Assembly: GCF_014117265.1 (NCBI RefSeq)
Contig: NZ_CP059833.1
Span: 1,581,069 to 1,645,068, forward strand
DNA: 64,000 bases
From: Corynebacterium hindlerae
Lineage (GTDB): Bacteria; Actinomycetota; Actinomycetes; Mycobacteriales; Mycobacteriaceae
Direction: 5' to 3'
The notes beneath the pieces were generated by a model, which saw only the letters and a program-made list of their open reading frames with translations, made no database searches and was not told where the DNA came from. How positions within the stretch are numbered: position 1 is the first letter of the stretch; each line of letters opens with the position of its first letter. A program made the position numbers and the translations under genes. Positions 47,072-56,210 of this stretch are shown piece after piece.

Positions 47072-48502
47072 TTAGCGTGCGCTCCGCAGCGCAGCATCGA
47101 TAACAGCACGGCCAATCGGGGCCGCTACGGAACCGCCCGTAGCGGCCTGACCCCGGTCGCCGCCATTCTTCACGACAACCGCCACCGCAACGTTCGCATC
47201 TGCGGTAGGCCCAAAGGCTATATACCAAGCGTGCGGGTTCGAGTTACGCGAATCCTCGCCATGCTCAGCGGTACCCGTCTTGGAGGCAATGTCGGCGCCA
47301 GTAGCACCGGCAGTCATCCGCTCCGACCCCTTCATCAACTCCGTGAGGGTCGCCGCGGTCTCCGGGGAGATGGCCTCGTTGAGCTCCTTCGGCTTCGTCT
47401 TCTTGATCGAGCGCAGGTCAGAGCCGAGGATCTCGGACACCAGGTGCGGTTCCATCCGCTTGCCTTTATTCGCCACAGTCGCGGCGACCACCGCATTCTG
47501 CAGCACAGACATGGAGATGTCACGCTGGCCAATAGACGATTGGCCACGAGCAGCGGGATCAGAGAGGTCTCCGATCGCGCCGGGGCTCATCGGCAGTCCC
47601 AGATCATAGGTCTGGCCAAGCCCAAACTTTTCCGAGGCTTCGGTGAGCGCCTTGTCACCGATATTGATGCCCATCTCCACGAAGGCGGTGTTACAGGAGC
47701 GTTCAAACGCCTGGCGCAGCGTGGTCTGCGCACCGCCACAAGACTGGCCACCGTAGTTTTCCAAGGTGGCGTTTGTGTTAGGAAGAGTAATTTGGGATGC
47801 CCCGGTGACCGGTGAGTTCGGGTTGTAGCCATGCGCCAAACCGGCAGCCGTGGTGACCACCTTGAAGGTGGACCCTGGGGGCAGTGTCTCCTGAGTCGCG
47901 TGGTTCAGTAGCGGCGAGCCCTCCTGGGCATTGATCTGTGACCAGTCGTCCTCGATGCTTGCCGGATTGTAGGACGGAGTTGAAGCCATGGCCAGGATTT
48001 CACCGGTTTTGGGGTTGATGGCAACCACAGCGCCTTCATAGCCTCGGCTAGCAAGCCCGTTATAGGCCGCTTCCTGCACCGCCGGGTTGAGGGTGAGTTT
48101 CAGCGACGCCCCAGTTTGTTCCTTGCCAGTAATGGTGTCCCACCAGCGAGAAGCGAAGAGGGAAGAGTCAGTGCCGTTGAGAACATCATTGTAGGAGGAC
48201 TCCAACCCGGAGGCGCCATAGGTTTCGGAAAGGTAGCCGAGGGTGGCGCCATACGGGGTGACATCGTTCGGGTACTGGCGGGAGTAGAAGCCATCTTCGT
48301 TGGCCACTGACTGTGCGAGAACCTGTCCGCCGGCGGAAATCTGGCCGCGCGGGATGAGCTGCATCTTGTAGTAGCCACGCCGGTTGAGGGCGTTGTGGGC
48401 GTATTCGTCATCCTTGAACACCTGCACGATGGACAGATTCACCAACAGGATGAGGACGAGGACCACGCTGAAGACAGCGGAGTTGCGGATGGATCGGTTC
48501 AT
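47072..48502 (-). CDS. pbpA: Penicillin-binding protein PbpA (transpeptidase)
   Basis: PbpA is a class B transpeptidase that cross-links peptidoglycan. The 476-aa protein has an N-terminal anchor (FSVVLVLILLVNLSIVQVF), a dimerisation-type domain and the transpeptidase domain with the SxxK motif STFK, the SxN motif as SCN (RSCNTAFVEM), and KTG in ASKTGTAEHG. It follows rodA with abutting start and stop (48502/48503), the usual glycosyltransferase-transpeptidase pairing. Confidence 0.95.
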   Translation of the reverse strand: MNRSIRNSAVFSVVLVLILLVNLSIVQVFKDDEYAHNALNRRGYYKMQLIPRGQISAGGQVLAQSVANEDGFYSRQYPNDVTPYGATLGYLSETYGASGLESSYNDVLNGTDSSLFASRWWDTITGKEQTGASLKLTLNPAVQEAAYNGLASRGYEGAVVAINPKTGEILAMASTPSYNPASIEDDWSQINAQEGSPLLNHATQETLPPGSTFKVVTTAAGLAHGYNPNSPVTGASQITLPNTNATLENYGGQSCGGAQTTLRQAFERSCNTAFVEMGINIGDKALTEASEKFGLGQTYDLGLPMSPGAIGDLSDPAARGQSSIGQRDISMSVLQNAVVAATVANKGKRMEPHLVSEILGSDLRSIKKTKPKELNEAISPETAATLTELMKGSERMTAGATGADIASKTGTAEHGEDSRNSNPHAWYIAFGPTADANVAVAVVVKNGGDRGQAATGGSVAAPIGRAVIDAALRSAR

Positions 48503-49867
48503 TTAGCGCACCGCCTCGTGGAGCTGGGTGCTGGTGTCATCGTGGTTGGCCACTACCTTTGCGCCTTGGCTGTAGGGGCGTTGTGCGGAATCGGAAATGC
48601 GCAGCACCAGGCCGAGCAGAATGTAGTTCGCCATCAGTGAGGAACCGCCAGCTGACATGAAGGGCGTGGTGAGACCCGTCATGGGCATCAGGGCCGAAAT
48701 ACCCGCGGTGACCACAAAAATCTGGATCACCAGCGTTAGGGACAGGCCCGCGGCGACGAGCTTGCCGTAGGAGTCCTTCACCTGCAGCGCGGTCCGCATG
48801 CCACGAGAGACGAAAACCATGAACAGCACGAGCACAGCCGAGAGGCCAACCAGGCCCAGTTCTTCGCCTACGGTAGACAAAATGAAGTCCGACCAGGACA
48901 CAGGAACAATGTGGGGATAACCCTGTCCCAGGCCAGTTCCCATGATCCCACCCCAGGACATGCCGAACAGCGCCTGGGCGAGCTGACTGCTGGTCTCCCA
49001 GTTGCCCACCGGGTCCAGGAACAGGCTGAAACGCGCCTGGATTTTGTTGGAGATTTGGAAGATACCGAAACCGCCGATGGCCACCAGCAGCAGGCCGATG
49101 AGCAGCCAGGAGGCCCGGTTCGTGGCCAGGTAGATCATTCCGAGGACGGTGGCGAACAGCAGTAGGGCGGGGCCGAAGTCATTTTCGCCGGCCATGATCA
49201 CCATCGCGATTGCCCACACCAGCATGATGGGGGCGAGGTCTCGCAGGCGTGGGAATTCCATGCCGAGGAAGCGGTAGCCCGCCACGGTGAACAGGGCTCG
49301 TTTGTTAACCAATAGTTGTGCGAAAAACAGCAAGAGCAAGATCTTGGAGAATTCGCCCGGCTGGATGGAAAAGGGGCCGAGTGTGATCCAGATTTTCGCG
49401 TCGGCGACAGTGTCAGGCTGAATAGGCCAAACCATTGGCAGGGCGAGGAGAACCAGCCCGATAACACCCAAGATGTATGAGTAGCGAGACAGCACTTTGT
49501 GGTCGCGGATAATGACCATGACCAGCACCATCATGATTATGCCGACGAGGGTCCACATCACTTGGCGGGTGGCAAGCGCTGTTTCTTTGGCAGCGTCAAT
49601 CCGGTAGATCATGATCAGGCCAAGCCCGTTGAGCAGGGCAGCGACGGGGAGCATGATCTGGTCGGCAAGCGGAGCCAGGAAACACAGCGAGAGGTGCGCG
49701 ACAGTGAACACGCCGATGTAACCGAAAATGATGTAAAGGACATCCTTGGTCAGCTCGTTGCCCACCGCAATTTCCAGGTTCACCATGGCCACGCCGATAA
49801 TGATGGCGGCCAGAATGAGCAGGCCGAATTCAAGACGTCGGGACGTCAAACGCTGAAAAACAGACAT
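48503..49867 (-). CDS. rodA: FtsW/RodA/SpoVE-family peptidoglycan polymerase
   Basis: RodA is a SEDS glycosyltransferase that polymerises lipid II. The 454-aa protein has about ten to twelve membrane segments, with the SEDS region ENDFGPALLLFATVLGMIY and GQGYPHIVPVSWSDFILSTVGEELG and GLTTPFMSAGGSSLMANY near the end. It directly precedes pbpA and follows pstP with no gap (49867/49868). Confidence 0.96.
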   Translation of the reverse strand: MSVFQRLTSRRLEFGLLILAAIIIGVAMVNLEIAVGNELTKDVLYIIFGYIGVFTVAHLSLCFLAPLADQIMLPVAALLNGLGLIMIYRIDAAKETALATRQVMWTLVGIIMMVLVMVIIRDHKVLSRYSYILGVIGLVLLALPMVWPIQPDTVADAKIWITLGPFSIQPGEFSKILLLLFFAQLLVNKRALFTVAGYRFLGMEFPRLRDLAPIMLVWAIAMVIMAGENDFGPALLLFATVLGMIYLATNRASWLLIGLLLVAIGGFGIFQISNKIQARFSLFLDPVGNWETSSQLAQALFGMSWGGIMGTGLGQGYPHIVPVSWSDFILSTVGEELGLVGLSAVLVLFMVFVSRGMRTALQVKDSYGKLVAAGLSLTLVIQIFVVTAGISALMPMTGLTTPFMSAGGSSLMANYILLGLVLRISDSAQRPYSQGAKVVANHDDTSTQLHEAVR

Positions 49868-51217
49868 CTATTTCGCCACCTCCCGGCAGTTTTGGCCAGG
49901 TTTGTTCAGGTCGGTGGCCGACTCGCCTCCCTCGGGCTTAATGCACACGGGGAGTAGTTCGTCGGCAAGCCGGCGTACCTGCTGGATGACGTCGTCGTAA
50001 TGGCCGGCAGGCATGGCGCTTATCGACGCCCGCGCGTCCGGCTTCACGTCGTTCAGGACGAACGGGGTGCAACCGCCCTCGCCCTTATCGACGATCTTGA
50101 GCTTGCCATCCTGGTCTAAACACGCGACCTGGTACACCTCATGCAAGGGCTTGCCGAAGACGGTCTTGTCAAAGCCCTGCTCGACCACGATGTGGCCTGC
50201 GTCCGTGGTGGCCACGAAGAACGTGTTTTTCTTTTGCTGCACTGCGAAGTAACCAAGGCCTGCTAGCAACCCGATCACGACGAGGGCTACGAGCAGGCCA
50301 ATCCAGGGTTTCCGCTTGGCGGTGTTCGCCGCCTCCGGGACCTCGAATGGCTCGATGACCTGTGGCTGCCGCTCTTGTTTTGTGCGTTCCACCATGGTGG
50401 CAGCACGACCCGCGGCAGTGTCGGGGCGTGGTTCCTCCGGTTCCCCGGCGTTCAGCGCGCCCGCCGTCATGGGGGTGATGGGCAGCTCCGGGCCGGTGTA
50501 GTCATCGGATTCGATGACGTCGGCGATCACCACGGTGACGTTGTCGGGACCTCCGGAGCGCAGGGCGAGCTCGATCAGCCGGATGGCAGCTTCCCGAGGG
50601 GTGCCCTCGGCTAGTGCCTGCTCAATGGTGGTGTGGGTGACTGGGTCGGAGAGGCCATCGGAGCACAGCAGGATACGGTCGCCCACCTGAGCGTCGAGGA
50701 TCTCCAGCGTGGGTTCTACCGGGTTGCCCGTGTATGCCTTCAAGATCAATGAGCGCTGCGGGTGGGTGGAGACGTCCTCTTCGTCCAATTCCCCTTCGTC
50801 CACCAGGGACTGGACGTACGTGTCGTCGCGGGTGATCCGCTCTAGTGTGCCGCCGCGGAGTCGGTAGCCACGGGAGTCTCCGACGTGGAGTTTTCCGAAG
50901 CGGGTGCCGTCGAAAAGCAGCGCGGTGCAGGTGGTGCCCATGCCGGCGGTCTCTGGTTTTGCGTCGACCTCGCTGGCGATCGCGATGTTCGCGTCGTCGG
51001 CGATGGAGCCGAGCATGGCGAGCATGTCGTTGTCGTCAGGGTCTGCGTCGAGAACCCGCAGGTGGTTGATCATGATTTGGGAGGCTACTTCGCCTGCGGC
51101 GTGGCCACCCATGCCGTCGGCAAGTGCGAGCAGGTGCGGGCCGGCGTAGGCGGAGTCCTCGTTGTTTCCGCGCACCAGGCCACGGTCGGAGGCGACGGTG
51201 TAATTAAGCTTCAGCAT
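49868..51217 (-). CDS. pstP: PP2C-family Ser/Thr phosphatase PstP
   Basis: PstP reverses PknA/PknB phosphorylation. The 449-aa protein has the PP2C domain at about 1-235 (VRGNNEDSAYAGPH, ALADGMGGHAAGEVAS, HVGDSRGYRLRGG, LCSDGLSDPV, SGGPDNVTVVIAD), a linker, a TM at about 300-322 (LLVALVVIGLLAGLGYFAVQ) and an extracytoplasmic tail. Metal-binding Asp residues are present. It abuts rodA and fhaB. Confidence 0.96.
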   Translation of the reverse strand: MLKLNYTVASDRGLVRGNNEDSAYAGPHLLALADGMGGHAAGEVASQIMINHLRVLDADPDDNDMLAMLGSIADDANIAIASEVDAKPETAGMGTTCTALLFDGTRFGKLHVGDSRGYRLRGGTLERITRDDTYVQSLVDEGELDEEDVSTHPQRSLILKAYTGNPVEPTLEILDAQVGDRILLCSDGLSDPVTHTTIEQALAEGTPREAAIRLIELALRSGGPDNVTVVIADVIESDDYTGPELPITPMTAGALNAGEPEEPRPDTAAGRAATMVERTKQERQPQVIEPFEVPEAANTAKRKPWIGLLVALVVIGLLAGLGYFAVQQKKNTFFVATTDAGHIVVEQGFDKTVFGKPLHEVYQVACLDQDGKLKIVDKGEGGCTPFVLNDVKPDARASISAMPAGHYDDVIQQVRRLADELLPVCIKPEGGESATDLNKPGQNCREVAK

Positions 51218-51673
51218 TTACGGCTCCAACCTGACGGTAGTGCGGCCAATCTTGATGTCGCTGCCTAGGCGGACACGTTCTGGCTGCTCAATACGCATTC
51301 CGGACAGGAACGTGCCGTTGCGGGACGCGAGGTCCTCCACAAACCAGTCGTTGCCACGCTTGAAGAGGCGAGCGTGCCGACCGGAGGCGTAGTCGTCGCC
51401 AACCACGAAGTCAGCATCCTTACTGCGGCCCAAGGTGACCTCTTGGAGAGTGGAGACATCCATATGGGAGCCTGCCAGCGGGCCTTCGACGATCTTCAGG
51501 AGATGGGGGGCACCGCGCTGGCTCTTCTTCGGGAGCATCGGCCGTGGCTGTGCGACCGCAGCGCCAGCCGACATGTTCGCATCTTTGCGCAAGGTGTGGG
51601 CAATGCCGAGGATGAACAGCCACAACAGCACGAGCAGGCCAACCCGGAATATGAGCAAAATACCGATGTCCAT
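51218..51673 (-). CDS. fhaB: FHA-domain protein FhaB (FipA-like)
   Basis: The 151-aa protein has an N-terminal membrane segment (LIFRVGLLVLLWLFILGIAHTL) and a C-terminal FHA domain (EVTLGRSKDADFVVGDDYAS, GRHARLF, NGTFLSG), which binds phosphothreonine on kinase substrates. It lies between fhaA (2 bp gap) and pstP. Confidence 0.94.
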   Translation of the reverse strand: MDIGILLIFRVGLLVLLWLFILGIAHTLRKDANMSAGAAVAQPRPMLPKKSQRGAPHLLKIVEGPLAGSHMDVSTLQEVTLGRSKDADFVVGDDYASGRHARLFKRGNDWFVEDLASRNGTFLSGMRIEQPERVRLGSDIKIGRTTVRLEP

Positions 51674-51675
51674 GC

Positions 51676-52386
51676 TTAACCCTTTGTAAATCGTACTTCG
51701 ATGCGCGAATGCCCCAGCGTAATCACGTCGCCATCCGCGAGCATCCAGTTGTCCACCGACATGTCATTGACCGTGGTGCCGTTCGTGCTCTGCAGGTCTG
51801 TGAGCACTGCATCCTCACCATTCCATGTGATTTCGGCATGCTCGCGGGACACGCCCGTATCCGGCAGCCGCAGGTCAGCGTCAGAGCTGCGACCAATAAT
51901 GTTCGAACCCTCCCGGACGGCGTAGGTGCGACTGGAACCGTCCTGCAGCAAAAGGTTGACATGCTGCTTACCGACGCTCCGGGGCGTCGGCTCCGGTTTC
52001 ACCTCCGGAATGTGGGTGGAGGACTCCACCTTCAACTGGCCAGTTTTCAGGGCCTCATCAGCGACAATAGTGATAGAGACCGGGCCAGCGGCCATCCACC
52101 CTTGGTTCCGGATATGCCGTTGCATCAGATCCGTAAAGCCCTCAGCAAGTTTTGGGTGCTGCTCGCTTAAATTTGTGGAATCCTGCGGGGACACGTGCAC
52201 GACATAGCGGTTTGCGGTCTCGACATACCCTTCATACGTATGGACACGGTTATCATCCGCCTCCTGCTTCAGGGCCTCTTCAATCTCTGCCGGGACCAGC
52301 TGGCCACCAAAAACCCGAGCTAAGCCGTTATCCAGACCCCGCTGCATTGCCGAATCTAGCTTGGCAAAACGATCCATCAAACCCAC
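51676..52386 (-). CDS. fhaA: FHA-domain protein FhaA
   Basis: The 236-aa protein begins with a DUF3662 domain (about 1-110, DRFAKLDSAMQRGLDNGLAR, VPAEIEEALKQEADDN) and ends with an FHA domain (EGSNIIGRSSDADLRLPDTG, SREHAEITW, NGTTVNDM). FhaA binds phosphorylated MviN/FhaB-type partners in cell-wall synthesis. It is the first gene of the operon; GTG 52386 has AGGAGGT 5-6 nt upstream. Confidence 0.95.
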   Translation of the reverse strand: MGLMDRFAKLDSAMQRGLDNGLARVFGGQLVPAEIEEALKQEADDNRVHTYEGYVETANRYVVHVSPQDSTNLSEQHPKLAEGFTDLMQRHIRNQGWMAAGPVSITIVADEALKTGQLKVESSTHIPEVKPEPTPRSVGKQHVNLLLQDGSSRTYAVREGSNIIGRSSDADLRLPDTGVSREHAEITWNGEDAVLTDLQSTNGTTVNDMSVDNWMLADGDVITLGHSRIEVRFTKG

Positions 52387-52420
52387 GGGCGCACCTCCTT
52401 CCTCTATGCTTAACGTGTCC

Positions 52421-52426
52421 AGTATA
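52421..52426 (-). promoter_or_regulatory. -10 box of the fhaA-pknB operon
   Basis: TATACT on the minus strand, 35 bp before the fhaA GTG, is the best -10 match. No clear -35 is present. Confidence 0.5.
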
Positions 52427-52541
52427 GGGGTTTGTTCCCAATACTCCGGTTTCCTGTTGGGTTTTTTGCCTATCTACCTGCCGATTTGTAACTTTTCCGG
52501 TAGTGCATGCTAAGTTAGACGAGTCGCAATTGATGTTGCTC

Positions 52542-52624
52542 GGGCGAGTGGCGGAATGGCAGACGCGCTGGCTTCAGGTGCCAGTGTCCGTAAGGACGTG
52601 GGGGTTCAAGTCCCCCTTCGCCCA
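52542..52624 (+). tRNA. tRNA-Leu (CAG)
   Basis: An 83-nt cloverleaf with acceptor GGGCGAG/TTCGCCC, a long variable arm (TGTCCGTAAGGACG), anticodon CAG at 52575-52577 and T-arm GGGGGTTCAAGTCCCCC. CCA is not encoded. Confidence 0.97.
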
Positions 52625-52651
52625 CAATGAGCGGTTAGTTAGCCGCTAAGG

Positions 52652-52692
52652 CCGGGGGCCACACTTTTTGAGTGTGGCCCCCGGTTTCTTTT
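52652..52692 (+). terminator. Terminator after tRNA-Leu
   Basis: CCGGGGGCCACAC and GTGTGGCCCCCGG form a 13-bp perfect stem around a short T-rich loop, followed by TTTCTTTT. Confidence 0.95.
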
Positions 52693-52726
52693 GTTTTTGG
52701 GGTGGTGTCGCTGGGGTCTTTGGGGT

Positions 52727-52802
52727 CCTGGTCTTGCTACTTAAGCCTGATTTTCTCGTTTGACCCTGGTCTTGCTACTTAAGCCTAATTTTCTCGTGAA
52801 AC
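52727..52802. repeat. Two-copy 38-bp tandem repeat
   Basis: Units starting CCTGGTCTTGCTACTTAAGC at 52727 and 52765 differ at 4 of 38 positions. The second runs into the 101-bp palindromic element. The gap 52693-53467 contains repeats but no gene I support. Confidence 0.85.
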
Positions 52803-52899
52803 CCGGGAAGTATTTCTCGGGTCTCGGGCCAAAAATAGCGAAATAGCAGATGTGAAGCCCAAAAAGTTGCCGAAACCCGGGGAATGCTTCCCGAGTTTT
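52799..52899. repeat. 101-bp palindromic dispersed repeat, copy A
   Basis: AAACCCGGGAAG...CTTCCCGAGTTTT arms enclose a conserved centre with GGGCCAAAAA and CCAAAAAGTT. It matches 60302-60402 with 87 of 101 identical, same length and orientation. Confidence 0.88.
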
Positions 52900-53110
52900 A
52901 CAGATCAAGAAAAGAACCGTGGTCCGTTCGGCGCTGCTTCTATCTGATGGCACCTTGACGTATTTCGATGTTGGTGTTGCTAGGCGGTAGGGAAATTGTT
53001 CTCGGTCTTCCACCTCAATGTGTGAGAGTTGAGCTTTGGCGGTGGAAGTGGGCGCGACATTGACTCTGGGCTGGTTGGTTGAGAATGGGCCTGACGGGCT
53101 GCTTATGCAT

Positions 53111-53190
53111 TGGCCCCGACATTACCCTCCCGAAGTTCGGGGTCGTGGAGGCATTTTTGGAGCAACCTCGGGGGAGTAATGTCGGGGCCA
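53111..53190. repeat. 80-bp palindromic dispersed repeat, copy 2
   Basis: TGGCCCCGACATTACCCTCC at the left pairs with GGGGGAGTAATGTCGGGGCC at the right. It matches 32524-32602 at about 72 of 79 positions. Confidence 0.88.
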
Positions 53191-53415
53191 AGCCTCCAGA
53201 CAACCAACATCAGGGCCAAGTTTTCAGGCATCCGATCTTGGGATCGAAAGGTACCTGAGATTACCGCCTTTATCGTTTAACGGCACGGGCATCGCAGGTC
53301 ACTGAATACACCACGCTCGCGGATGCATCCGATGCAAAGTGGCCGTTTGCTGGGCAATGGCGATCAATCACCCCCGTTAGCTACCCTAGGCCTTAACGCC
53401 GAACATAGTTCGGGG

Positions 53416-53434
53416 TTAGGGTAGGCTCACATAA
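53416..53434. promoter_or_regulatory. DtxR-like box before the ECF/ABC operon
   Basis: TTAGGGTAGGCTCACATAA agrees with the DtxR consensus at 15 of 19 positions and lies 33 bp before the first gene of the operon. This supports iron regulation, though it is weaker than the box at 37899. Confidence 0.6.
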
Positions 53435-53467
53435 AGAATTGGATTCGACCTGCACCTGAGGTAGCTC

Positions 53468-54067
53468 ATGACTTCGAAATTAACTTCGCAAACGCTCACT
53501 ACGAGGGACCTGATAAATGCGGGCATCTTCTCCGCGCTGTACTTTGTCCTCACATTTGTTACCGGCATGGTGGGTTTTGCCGGTCCGCAGTTCATGTTCG
53601 TGGGCTGGGCTATCGGAGTGATCGTCAACGGCATCGTGCTGGCACTGTATGTTGCACGCACACCGAAGCTTGGCGCTCTCACGATCCTCGGCGGCATCAA
53701 CGGTGTGGCTTTCATGCTCACTGGACACTACGCCTGGTCCCTCTTCGGTTGCCTCGTTTTGGGGTTCTTCGCTGACGTTATCCTCACCAAGCTCAGGTTG
53801 AGCATCAATCAGACCTTTCCGCTGGCATACGCCGTGTTTTGTACGTGGATCACGATGCCATTCGTACCGTTGATCTTGGACACTGATTCCTACTACGTAA
53901 ACATCGCGGACCAGATGGGCCAGCAATACGCTGATGCGATGGCGCAAATCTTCCAGCCGTGGACTATTGGGATCCTCGGGATTGGTGCCTTCATCTTCGG
54001 CATCATCGGCGGGATCATTGGGCTCCGGGTGAGTCGCAAGCATTTTGAAAGCGCTGGTCTGCTGTGA
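53468..54067 (+). CDS. ECF transporter S component (MptD family)
   Basis: The 199-aa membrane protein has about five to six helices and the start DLINAGIFSALYFVLTFVTG, plus FLVLGFFADVI-type block GCLVLGFFADVILT, as in MptD-family S components. S components bind the substrate and dock on a shared T/A module; here the T and A subunits follow in overlapping genes, so the module is dedicated. Iron-regulated clusters with this architecture (S-T-AA plus two fused exporters) occur in siderophore loci such as equibactin. The ligand is unproven. Confidence 0.8.
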   Translation: MTSKLTSQTLTTRDLINAGIFSALYFVLTFVTGMVGFAGPQFMFVGWAIGVIVNGIVLALYVARTPKLGALTILGGINGVAFMLTGHYAWSLFGCLVLGFFADVILTKLRLSINQTFPLAYAVFCTWITMPFVPLILDTDSYYVNIADQMGQQYADAMAQIFQPWTIGILGIGAFIFGIIGGIIGLRVSRKHFESAGLL

Positions 54068-54765
54068 GTCGCGTCCAGCTGGACCCCAGAACGGTTTTAC
54101 TGTCCGTTTTCCTCATCAACTTAACTGCACTCAGCTACGGCTCAACTCCGACACTGCTGGCTTGTATTGCAGCGAGCGCCCTCGCCTTAGCCACGATCAA
54201 GCCCCGCTATGGACTCCTCGCCCTGTTGGTCTTTGGCTTCTTTTACCTGGGCTACTGGGGCCTTTTGCAACTGCCACCTTCGCAACTGTTCGCGTTCAGC
54301 GCCACTCTTTTCGCGTGGTTTAGCCGTTTCACCATCAGCATGTCCATCGGTGCCTTTGCACTCTTGACGCTGACCCCTTCTACACTCACCTCAGCGCTTC
54401 GGCGGATGCGTCTGCCTGGTTGGGCAACCATACCTCCGGCTGTGTTTCTTCGTGTGCTCCCCATCATCGCTACTGAGGCTCGCGCAATCCGTGACGCGAT
54501 GATTCTTCGCGGCCTGCAACCTGGTTTCAAAAGTTGGGTCACACAACCTACTCAGTCATCGGCCATGCTCGTTATTCCGTTGTTGGGCGCTGTCGTCCGC
54601 GCGGGTGATGAGCTGGCATCCTCCGCGCTGGTGAGAGGTTTGGGTGGCGCTGCCTATCCCTCCACTACGGTTGGCCTTTCCTTCAAGCTTGCCGACGCCG
54701 TTGCGCTGTGCGTGCTTGGGCTCATCGTTGCTTCCGTGTGGCTTCCAGTGCAGGTTTTGCCATGA
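54064..54765 (+). CDS. ECF transporter T component
   Basis: The 233-aa protein overlaps the S gene by 4 bp. It has four to five helices and the EcfT coupling motif RVLPIIATEARAIRDAMILR...G, where the Ala-Arg-Gly signatures contact the ATPases. It transmits ATP hydrolysis to the S component. Confidence 0.85.
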   Translation: MSRVQLDPRTVLLSVFLINLTALSYGSTPTLLACIAASALALATIKPRYGLLALLVFGFFYLGYWGLLQLPPSQLFAFSATLFAWFSRFTISMSIGAFALLTLTPSTLTSALRRMRLPGWATIPPAVFLRVLPIIATEARAIRDAMILRGLQPGFKSWVTQPTQSSAMLVIPLLGAVVRAGDELASSALVRGLGGAAYPSTTVGLSFKLADAVALCVLGLIVASVWLPVQVLP

Positions 54766-56210
54766 CGAGACTATCTGCCAGGAATCTAACTTTTACTTAT
54801 TCGCAGGGGGCACGTCTTGGCGATGCCGGGGTGTCGGATGTGACCTTTGATGTGGAGCCTGGGCAGTGTGTGCTGGTCACGGGCGATTCTGGTTCTGGGA
54901 AATCCACACTGCTGAAGCTACTGAACGGTCTTATTCCGCATTTTCACCCCGGCGAGCTTAACGGTGACCTAAGGGTTATCTGTAACGAGGTCGCGATTGT
55001 GCCGGCGGAGCAGCCGCTGTCTCGCGCGATTGAGTTTAGTGCGACTGTGTTCCAGAACCCGCGCACCCAATTCTTCACCGAAAGCGTCGATGCGGAGCTT
55101 GCTTTTGGGCTGGAAAACCTTGGTATTGCGCCGGAAGAAATCGAGCGCAGAATCCAGACCGCGGTAAGGGCGCTCGGAATTGAACAGTTGCGTGGACGCA
55201 AACTCAAGCACCTATCAGGTGGGCAGTTGCAAACGGTGGCGTGTGCGTGCGCGTTGGTCTCACCGGGTGGGCTGGTGCTTTTCGACGAACCAACCTCAAA
55301 TCTCGACACCGAGAGCATCGATACCTTAACCGACGCGCTGCGCCGTCTGAAACAGCTGGGAAAAACGATCGTTATTGCAGAACACCGGCTGTTTTATCTG
55401 AAAGGTATTGCTGACCACGTTCTTTACCTACACAGCGGGCAGATAATGCATCGGTATACCGCGGATGAATTCTTCCAGTTAAGTGATGAAACGCGCCGAC
55501 AACTGGGCCTGCGGAGTTTTTGCCGACAGCCTAGGCCGGTACCCACAGGGTCGATGCGATCAAATGCACCTGGTTTAGAGATTCATGACGTGCGTTTTTC
55601 CTACGGCACGCGCGAAGTTCTGAGCATTGATCAGGTGGGGTTCCGTGCCGGTGAGGTCACAGCGCTCATCGGCCCCAATGGGTCTGGGAAAACCACGCTG
55701 GCCAGGATCATTTGTGGCTTAGCTACTCCGCAGCGCGGTGGCAGTATCCGCCTGGGCGGTGAGGAAATTGGGGCAGGGGCGCGTCGTAAAGCGTCGCAGT
55801 TGGTGATGCAGGACGTCGGACGGCAACTGTTCGCAGCGACGGTGACCGAAGAGGTCACCTTGGGTTTGAGCAAAAAGAAGCGCGACCAGGTAGATGTTCC
55901 CCAAATCCTGCGCTCCCTGGAGCTAGAGCACGTTGCCAACCGCCATCCCCAGTCGCTTTCCGGGGGTCAACGGCAGCGTCTTGCTATCGGCGTCGCAGAG
56001 GCAGAGCAGGCCCAGGTGTACGTGTTTGACGAACCTACCTCCGGTGTGGGCTGGCGTCACCTGCAGTCCATATCCACGCTGCTGCGTTCCCTGGCGGACA
56101 GTGGCGCGGTGGTCATTGTCATTACGCATGACCACGAACTCATCAAAGAATCCGCTACCCACATTGTTGATTTGAATGAAGTGAATAGAAAAGGACAACG
56201 AAATGTCTGA
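54762..56210 (+). CDS. ECF transporter duplicated ATPase (A-A')
   Basis: The 482-aa protein contains two ABC ATPase domains. Domain 1 has GDSGSGKSTLLKLLNG, LSGGQLQTVACACALVS and VLFDEPTSNLD; domain 2 (from about 270) has GPNGSGKTTLARIICG, LSGGQRQRLAIGVAEAEQ and VYVFDEPTSGVGW. ATG 54762 overlaps the T-gene stop (ATGA). It overlaps the next ABC gene by 8 bp. The linker has a REVLSIDQVGF start of domain 2. Both sites look active. Confidence 0.93.
   Translation: MTRLSARNLTFTYSQGARLGDAGVSDVTFDVEPGQCVLVTGDSGSGKSTLLKLLNGLIPHFHPGELNGDLRVICNEVAIVPAEQPLSRAIEFSATVFQNPRTQFFTESVDAELAFGLENLGIAPEEIERRIQTAVRALGIEQLRGRKLKHLSGGQLQTVACACALVSPGGLVLFDEPTSNLDTESIDTLTDALRRLKQLGKTIVIAEHRLFYLKGIADHVLYLHSGQIMHRYTADEFFQLSDETRRQLGLRSFCRQPRPVPTGSMRSNAPGLEIHDVRFSYGTREVLSIDQVGFRAGEVTALIGPNGSGKTTLARIICGLATPQRGGSIRLGGEEIGAGARRKASQLVMQDVGRQLFAATVTEEVTLGLSKKKRDQVDVPQILRSLELEHVANRHPQSLSGGQRQRLAIGVAEAEQAQVYVFDEPTSGVGWRHLQSISTLLRSLADSGAVVIVITHDHELIKESATHIVDLNEVNRKGQRNV

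Noticed and set aside
52741..53203. Two minus frames of 90 and 62 codons
   Set aside because: They run through the tandem and palindromic repeats, have no ribosome site and no family.
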